From: Bos javanicus
Taxonomy: Eukaryota > Chordata > Mammalia > Artiodactyla > Bovidae
Direction: 5' to 3'
Assembly (NCBI RefSeq): GCF_032452875.1
Contig: NC_083878.1
Location: 56,488,878 to 56,552,877, forward strand
DNA: 64,000 nt
The notes below the pieces were generated by a model, which worked only from the letters and a program-made list of their open reading frames with translations, had not been told where the DNA came from and made no database searches. Shown here in pieces: positions 57,503 to 64,000 of the stretch (its first letter is position 1; every line of letters starts with the position of its first letter). The position numbers and the translations under genes were made by a program.

Positions 57503-59090
57503 GAACTGTACAAAAAAGATCTTCATGACCCAGATAATCACGATGGTGTGATCACTCACCTAGAGCCAGACATCCTGGAATGTGAAGTCAAGTGGGCCTT
57601 AGGAAGCATCACTATGAACAAAGCTAGTGGAGGTGATGGAATTCCAGTTGAGCTCTTTCAAATCCTGAAAGATGATGCTGTGAAAGTGCTGCACTCAATA
57701 TGCCAGCAAATTTGGAGAACTCAGCAATGGCCACAGGACTGGAAAAGGTCAGTTTTCATTCCAATCCCAAAGAAAGGGCAATGCCAAAGAATGCTTAAAC
57801 TACCGCACAATTGCACTCATCTCACATGCTAGTAAAGTAATGCTCAAAATTCTCCAAGCCAGGCTTTAGCAATATGTGAACGGTGAACTTCCAGATGTTC
57901 AAGCTGGTTTTAGTAAAGGCAGAGGAACCAGAGATCAAATTGCCAACATCCGCTGGATCATGGAAAAAGCAAGAGAGTTCCAGAAAAACATCTATTTCTG
58001 CTTTGACTATGCCAAAGCCTTTGACTGTGTGGATCACAATAAACTGTGGAAAATTCTTCAAGAGATGGGAATACCAGACCACCTGACCTGCCTCTTGAGA
58101 AATCTGTATGCAGATCAGGAAGCAACAGTTAGAACTGGACATGGAACAACAGACTGGTTCCAAATAGGAAAAGGAGTACATCAAGGCTGTATATTGTCAC
58201 CCTGCTTATTTTACTTATATGCAGAGCACATCATGAGAAATGCTGGGCTGGAAGAAGCACAAGCTGGAATCAAGATTTCTGGGAGAAATATCAATAACCT
58301 CAGATATGTAGATGACACCACCCTTATGGCAGAAAGTGAAGAGGAACTAAAAAGCCTCTTGATAAAAGTGAAAGTGGAGAGTCAAAAAGTTGGCTTAAAG
58401 CTCAACATTCAGAAAACAAAGATCATGACATCCGGTCTCATCACTTTATGGGAAATTGATGGGAAAACAGTGGAAACAGTGTCAGACTTTATTTTTGAGG
58501 GCTCCAAAACCACTGTAGATGGTGACTGCAGCCATGAAATTAAAAGACGCTTACTCCTTGGAAGGAAAGCTATGACCAACCTAGATAGCATATTCAAAAG
58601 CAGAGACATTACTTTGCCAACAAAGGTCCGTCTAGTCAAGGCTATGGTTTTTCCTGTGGTCATGTATGGATGTGAGAGATGGACTGTGAAGAAGGCTGAG
58701 TGCCGAAGAATTGATGCTTTTGAAGTGTGGTGTTGGAGAAGACTCTTGAGAGTCCCTTGGACTGCAAGGAGGTCCAACCAGTCCATTCTGAAGGAGATTA
58801 GCCCTGGGATTTCTTTGGAAGGAATGATGCTAAAGCTGAAACTCTAGTACTTTGGCCACCTCATGCAAAGAGTTGACTCATTGGAAAAGACTCTGATGGT
58901 GGGAGGGATTGGGGGCATGAGGAGAAGGGGATGACAGAGGATGAGATGGCTGGATGGCATCACTGATTCGATGGACGTGAGTCTGAGTGAAATCCTGGAG
59001 TTGGTGATGGATAGGGAGGACTTGAGTGCTGCGTTTCATGGGGTCGCAAAGAGTCAGACACAACTGAGCGACTGAACTGAACTGAACTTA
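57503..59090 (+). mobile_element. BovB LINE with long RT frame
   Basis: 1.59 kb of plus-strand BovB with the full 3' tail (ACTGAACTGAACTGAACT). 57548-57832 and 57876-58847 are open. The longer, 323-codon frame covers RT motif A (FDYAKAFDCVDHNKLW), motif B (GVHQGCILSPCLF), motif C YVDD at 58305-58316, motif D (GLKLNIQKTKIM) and the Cys-rich VWCWRRLLRVPW tail. One residue before motif A is missing relative to other copies in the window, and the usual YADD is YVDD. A TAG at 58845-58847 truncates the C-terminus. The endonuclease half is absent, so it cannot move by itself. Confidence 0.92.
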
Positions 59091-59644
59091 ATTAAATTAA
59101 TTCCAGTCTTATCCAGATCTGGCCACACATAAAATTTCTTTCCAAAGATTCCTTTATTTACAAACATTTTACCATAGCCTATGTCCATTTTAGTTTGTCC
59201 TTGGTTTTCTTTTCCATTTATAAATAACTAGCTTTGGGACAAAATTATTTTCTTTTTTCTAAATATCTCCATACCTTAAACAGTTTCTTACCCTCAAACA
59301 CATCCTTTTTCAATTATATTTAGTAGCTTTAACTACATACATTAATCAGAATTTTTAATTTCTTGAAATCATATTTTGTTCAGTAAATATAAAGAAGCAA
59401 ACAATTGTAAACTGCATTAATATTTGTGCCTTGATTTATAAATATATTTTATAATATTTAGAAACTTAAGCTATATCAAAGTTTATCCTTTCAATAAAGC
59501 ACAAAATGTATTCACTAACAGATTCAAGCATATTTAATTTCTCTGTACTAAGTGGTCAAATGTAGTTATAAACTTAGACTTGTTTAGCAACTAATGTTTT
59601 AGTATTTTATTTCATTAGGAAATCCTGATCATTTAATTTAACTT
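59091..59644. other. AT-rich, nothing recognised
   Basis: About 550 bases with no frame or named repeat. Confidence 0.5.
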
Positions 59645-59760
59645 GAAGGAAATGGCAACCCACTCCAGTACTCTTGCCTAGAACATTCCATGGATGGAGG
59701 ATCATCTTGGGCTACAGTCCATGGGGTCATAAAGAGTCAGACACGACTGAGCGACTTCAC
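59645..59760 (+). mobile_element. Bov-A monomer
   Basis: Single monomer, AGGAAATGGCAACCCACTCC to CTGAGCGACTTCAC. Confidence 0.82.
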
Positions 59761-60084
59761 GAGTAAAGCTCTAAGGATGTAAATTACCAGAGAAATTTAA
59801 GAAACTATTTAAGTAGACATTTCTTTTCTCTTTAAGTTGATGTATAATTGATTCACAATACGGAGTTAATTTCAGGTGTATAGCAAACTGATTCATTTAT
59901 ATGTATATATGTTCTTTTTCAGATTCTATTCCATTATAGGTTATTATAAGATATTGAATTTATTCCTCTGTGCTATATTGTTGTTTCTCTACTTTCTAGA
60001 TGGTAGTAGAGTGTATATGATAGAACCAAACTCTTAATTTGTCCTGCACTACCTTCCCTTTGGTAACCATAATATTATTTGTCT

Positions 60085-60308
60085 GTGAAAGTTAAAGTGA
60101 AAGTGAAGTCGCTCAGTTGTATCTGACTCTTGGCAACCCCATGGACTGTAGCCTATCAGGCTCCTCTGTCCATGGAATTTTCCAGGCAAGAGTACTGGAG
60201 TGGGTTGCTGTATCCTCTTCCAGGGGATCTTCCCGACCCAGGGATCAAACCTAGGTCTTCCGCATTGCAGGCAGACACTTTACCATCTGAGCCACCAGGG
60301 AAGCCCCT
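60085..60308 (-). mobile_element. Bov-tA SINE
   Basis: Reversed Bov-A monomer and head, ending GAGCCACCAGGGAAGCCC. Confidence 0.9.
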
Positions 60309-60365
60309 AACTGCGTCTGTGAGTCTGTTTCTATTTTGTAAATAAGCTCATATATATCACTGCTT

Positions 60366-60575
60366 GGGCTTCCTAGGTGGCGCTAGTGGTAAAGAATCTG
60401 CCTACTAATGCAGGAGATATAAAAGATGTGGGTTCAATCCTTGGAGGAGGGCATGGAAAACCATCTCAGTATTCTTGCCTGGAGAATCCCCATGGACAGA
60501 GGATCTTGGTGGGCTACAGTCCATAGGATCACAAAGAGTCAGACATGACTGAAGTGACTCACTTGCAGCAGCAGC
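60366..60575 (+). mobile_element. Bov-tA SINE
   Basis: Head GGGCTTCCTAGGTGGCGCTA, then a monomer ending GACTCACTTGCAGCAGCAGC. Confidence 0.88.
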
Positions 60576-60730
60576 ATATCATTATGCAGATTCTACAAAT
60601 AAGTGATATTTGATTTTCTCTGTTTGAATTACTTCGTATGATAATCTCTAGGTCCATCGATGTTTCTTCAAATGGCATTATTTAATTCTTTGTAAAGACT
60701 AATGTTAATTATATATATGTATTGCACAGG

Positions 60731-63445
60731 AACCTGGAAAGTTAGGTCAATGAATTAAGGTAAATTTGACATGGTTAAGCCTGAGATGGCAAGACTGAAC
60801 ATTGACATCTTAGAAATCACTGAAATAAAATGAATGGGAATGGGCAAATTTAATTCAAAATGGCTATTGTATCTAATACTGTGGGCAAGAATTCCTTAGA
60901 AGAAATGGAGTCACCCCCATAGTCAAGAAATGAGTCTGAAATGCAGTACTTGGGTGCAATCTCAGAAACAACACAATGATCTTGGTCCATTTCCAAGGCA
61001 ATCCACACAATGTCACAGTAATCCAAGTCTATGCCCCAACCACACAGATGGCCTTTTCATCATAGGGGATTGAAATGCAAAAGTAGGAAGCCAAGAGATA
61101 TCTGGAGTAACAGGCAAGATTGGCCATGGAGTACAAAATGAAGCAGGGCAAAGGCTAACAGAGTTTTGCCAAGAGAATGTACTGGTCATAGCAAACACCC
61201 TTTTCTGACAACACAAGAGACAACGCTACACGTGGACATCACCAGATGATCAATGCTGGAATCAGACTGATTATGTTGTTTGAAACTAAAGATGGAGAAG
61301 CTTTACACAGTCAGCAATAACAAGACCTAGAGCTGACTCTGGCTCAGATCATGTAAAAGTCAGGCTTAAATTGAAGAAAGTAGGCAAAACCACTAGACCA
61401 TTCAGGTATGACCTAAATCAAATCCCTTATGATTATACAGTGGAGGTGACAAATAGATTCAAGGGATTAGATCTGATAGACAGAGTACCTGAAGAACTAT
61501 TGGCAGAAGTTCATAACATTGTACAGGAGGCATTGACTAAAACCACACCAAAGAGAAGAAATGCAAGAAGGCAAAATAGTTATCTGAGGCAGCTTTACAA
61601 ATACCTGAGGAAAGAAGAGAAGCAAAAGGCAATGGACAAATGATATGATATATTCAACTGATTGTAGAGTTCCAGGAAATAGCAAGGAGAGATAAGAAAG
61701 ACTTCCTAAGTGATCAATGCAAAGAAATAGAGGAAAAAAATAGACTGTGAAAGACTAGAGATCTCTTCAACAAAATTAGAGATATCAAGGGAACATTTCA
61801 TGGAAGGATGGGCACAGTAAAGGATAGAAACGGTAATGACCTAACAGAAGTAGAAGAGATTAAGAAGTGGGAGGAATACAGAGAAATATATAAGAAAGTT
61901 ATTAATGACTTGGATAACCACGACAGTGTGATAACTCACTTAGAGCCGGATATCCCGGAGTGTGAAGTCAAATGGGCCTTAGGAAGCATAACTATGAAAA
62001 AAGCTAGTGGAGGTGTTGGAATCCTAGTCAGGCTATATAAAATCCTTAAAAATGATGCTGTTAAAGTGTTGCATTCAATATGTTAGCAAATTTGGAAAAC
62101 TCAACAATGGCCACAGGACTGAAAACGTCAGTCAGTCTTCATTCCAGTTCCAAAGAAGGGCAATGCCAAAAAATGTTCAAATTAACATAAAATTGCACTA
62201 ACTTCACATACTAACAAGATTATGCTCAAAATCCTTTAAGCCAGGCTTCAGCAGTAAGTGAACTGAAAGCTTCCAGATATATAAAGTGGGTTTCAAATAG
62301 GCAGAGGAACCAGAGATCAAATTATCAACATTAGTTGGATCATAGAGAAAGCAAGGGAATTCCAGAAAAACATCTACTTCTGCTTCATTGACTATGCTAA
62401 AGCCTTTGACTGTGTGGATCACAACAGTCTGTGAAAAATTCTTAAAGAGATGGGAATACCAGACCACCTTGCTTGTCTCCTGAGAAAGAAACAACAATTA
62501 GAACTGGACATGGAACAATGGACTGGCTGAAAATCAGAAAAGGTGTACGACTAGGCTGTATTTATCACCCTGCTTACTTCACTTATATGCAGAGTACATC
62601 ATGCAAATTCATCCTGGGCAGGATGAATTACAAGCTTGAATCAAGATTTCTGGGAGAAACCTCAGCTATGCAAATGATACCACTCTAATGGCAGAAAATG
62701 AAGAGGAACTATTAGAGCTTCCTGATGAGGGTGAAAGAGGAGAATGTAAAAGTTGCATGAAACTCAACATTAAGAAAATGAAGATCATGGCATCCAGTCC
62801 CATCACTTCATGGCAAATAGGAGAATAAAAAGTGGAAACAGTGACAGATTTTATTTTCTTGGGCTCCAAAATCACTGCAGATGATGACTACAGACATGAA
62901 ATAAAAAGATGCTTCCTCCTTGGAAGAAAAGCTGTGACAAATCTAGGCAGCACATTAAAAAGCAGTGACATCACTTTGCCTCTATATAGGCAAATCTATG
63001 GTTTTCCCAGTCGTCATATACAGATGTGAAAGTTGGCCCATAGAAGTCTGAGAATCAAAGAATTGATACTTTCAAATTGTGGTGCTAAAGAAGACTCTTG
63101 AGAGTCTCTTGGACTGTAAGGAGATCAGACCAGTCAATCCTAAAGAAAATCAACCCTGAATATTTATTAGAAGGATTGTTGCTGAAACTAAAGCTCCAAT
63201 ACTTTGGCCATCTGATGTGAAGAGCCAGCTCATTGGAAGAGACCCTGATGCAGGAAAAGACTGAGGGCAGGAGGAGAGGACAGAAAAGGAGGATGAAATG
63301 GCTAGATAGCCTCACTGACTCAATAGACATGAATTTGAGTAAACTCTTGGAATTATTGGAGGACAGAGGAGCCTGGCTTGCTACAGTCCATTGGGTTGCA
63401 AAGAGTCTGACACGAGTTAAAGACTGAACAATAACAACAACCACT
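60731..63445 (+). mobile_element. BovB LINE, most complete copy in window
   Basis: About 2.7 kb of plus-strand BovB in order: endonuclease N-terminal part (about 60770-61060), QGKRLTEFCQEN-like block (about 61140-61200), 61371-61643 frame (KVGKTTRPFRYDLNQIPYDY), linker with WALGSITMKKASGG (61808-62086), RT palm (about 62380-62700, with a degraded LSYANDTTL at the catalytic position) and 3' tail GACTGAACAATAACAACAAC. Many stops and small indels; the catalytic box is mutated, so it is an old inactive copy. Confidence 0.88.
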
Positions 63446-64000
63446 ACATCTTTATTCATTCATTCATGAACATTTGAGTTGCTTTGTAAGGAGAGCCAGA
63501 GTACTTCTTAAATAAAATAAATTTAATTCAAAATAATCAATATATCATTGAGGCACATTTTGGATCAACTTTGGGTTATGGTAGCACCATGTATTCTGAA
63601 TACATCTTATCTGCATTTTTGGTAACTGAAGAATAAGACTGAATCTCTTACTTATTGAAAAATAGAGAAATGTTTTCCTGGTTATCAACTCTTAAAAGAG
63701 TACACCTATTTTTTATTAAATTCAGAAAGAAATTTTACTAATTAAACAAAAATATAATAACCAACCATTCAGGGAAAAATATTATCATTTCCATTCTTGT
63801 TTAAAATCTTCAGCCTCTATAAAAAGAAAAAAAAAAAAAACCTCATTATAAATTCCCTGTCAAACTCTGCAATACATTTTGAACTGTCCTTTCATTATTT
63901 TTTAAACTACATGGAACTCAATAATATATAATATTAATCATGTCCCTTAGAAGCACATATACATTTTATCAAGTAGCTTGCATTCTTCCTACTACTGAAC
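63446..64000. other. AT-rich, nothing recognised
   Basis: About 550 bases with an A-run at 63827-63840 and no frame or repeat I can name. Confidence 0.5.

Larger units (their letters stand above)
59828..60730 (-). mobile_element. L1 3' end interrupted by two SINEs
   Basis: Reversed L1 3' sequence at 59828-60084, 60309-60365 and 60576-60730 (CTCTAGGTCCATCGATGTTT). A minus-strand Bov-tA (60085-60308) and a plus-strand Bov-tA (60366-60575) split it. Confidence 0.8.

Overview
This window is nuclear DNA from a ruminant, most likely cattle or a close relative. It is crowded with repeats restricted to, or typical of, ruminants: BovB (RTE-type) LINEs, Bov-A2, Bov-A and Bov-tA SINEs, a cetartiodactyl CHR-type tRNA SINE, bovine-type L1, and several endogenous retrovirus (ERV) pieces. 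There is no prokaryotic, plasmid or phage signature. Nearly every open frame above background is repeat-derived: BovB reverse transcriptase, translated SINEs, or ERV proteins.

Layout. 1-5.8 kb: nested BovB, Bov-A2, Bov-tA and L1 pieces. 5,853-15,499: one minus-strand betaretrovirus-like (class II) provirus with a complete 3' LTR, polypurine tract, env, pol, pro with dUTPase, gag, a perfect 18-nt lysine-tRNA primer binding site and a truncated 5' LTR. It is dead: stops, frameshifts, an integrase deletion, a changed protease active site, a broken zinc knuckle, one L1 insertion and two BovB insertions. 15.5-22.5 kb: BovB copies and shreds of an older class I ERV on the minus strand. 22.5-27 kb: a further gag-like trace, then DNA I cannot assign. 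27-35 kb: L1 and BovB, including a textbook L1 5' inversion. 35-42 kb: mostly unique DNA with scattered SINE and BovB pieces and an inverted duplication of about 105 bp.

42.1-45.1 kb holds the only convincing cellular gene, an intact six-exon REG3-type C-type lectin (antimicrobial/pancreatitis-associated family) on the plus strand. It has a TATA box, two upstream TTCN3GAA STAT-type palindromes, canonical splice sites, a 172-codon reading frame and a polyadenylation signal. 45.1-64 kb is intergenic: two well-bounded solo LTRs (one class I-like with a 4-bp target duplication, one class II-like with a 6-bp duplication), more SINEs and L1, and two long BovB copies, one with a 323-codon reverse-transcriptase frame.

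The only gene likely to work is the REG3 gene. I did not find a convincing undescribed system. The best leads are the altered sugar/peptidoglycan-binding tripeptide and shortened propeptide of the REG3 protein, its STAT-type promoter sites, the still-open transmembrane-subunit frame of the provirus, and a few structural oddities among the repeats.
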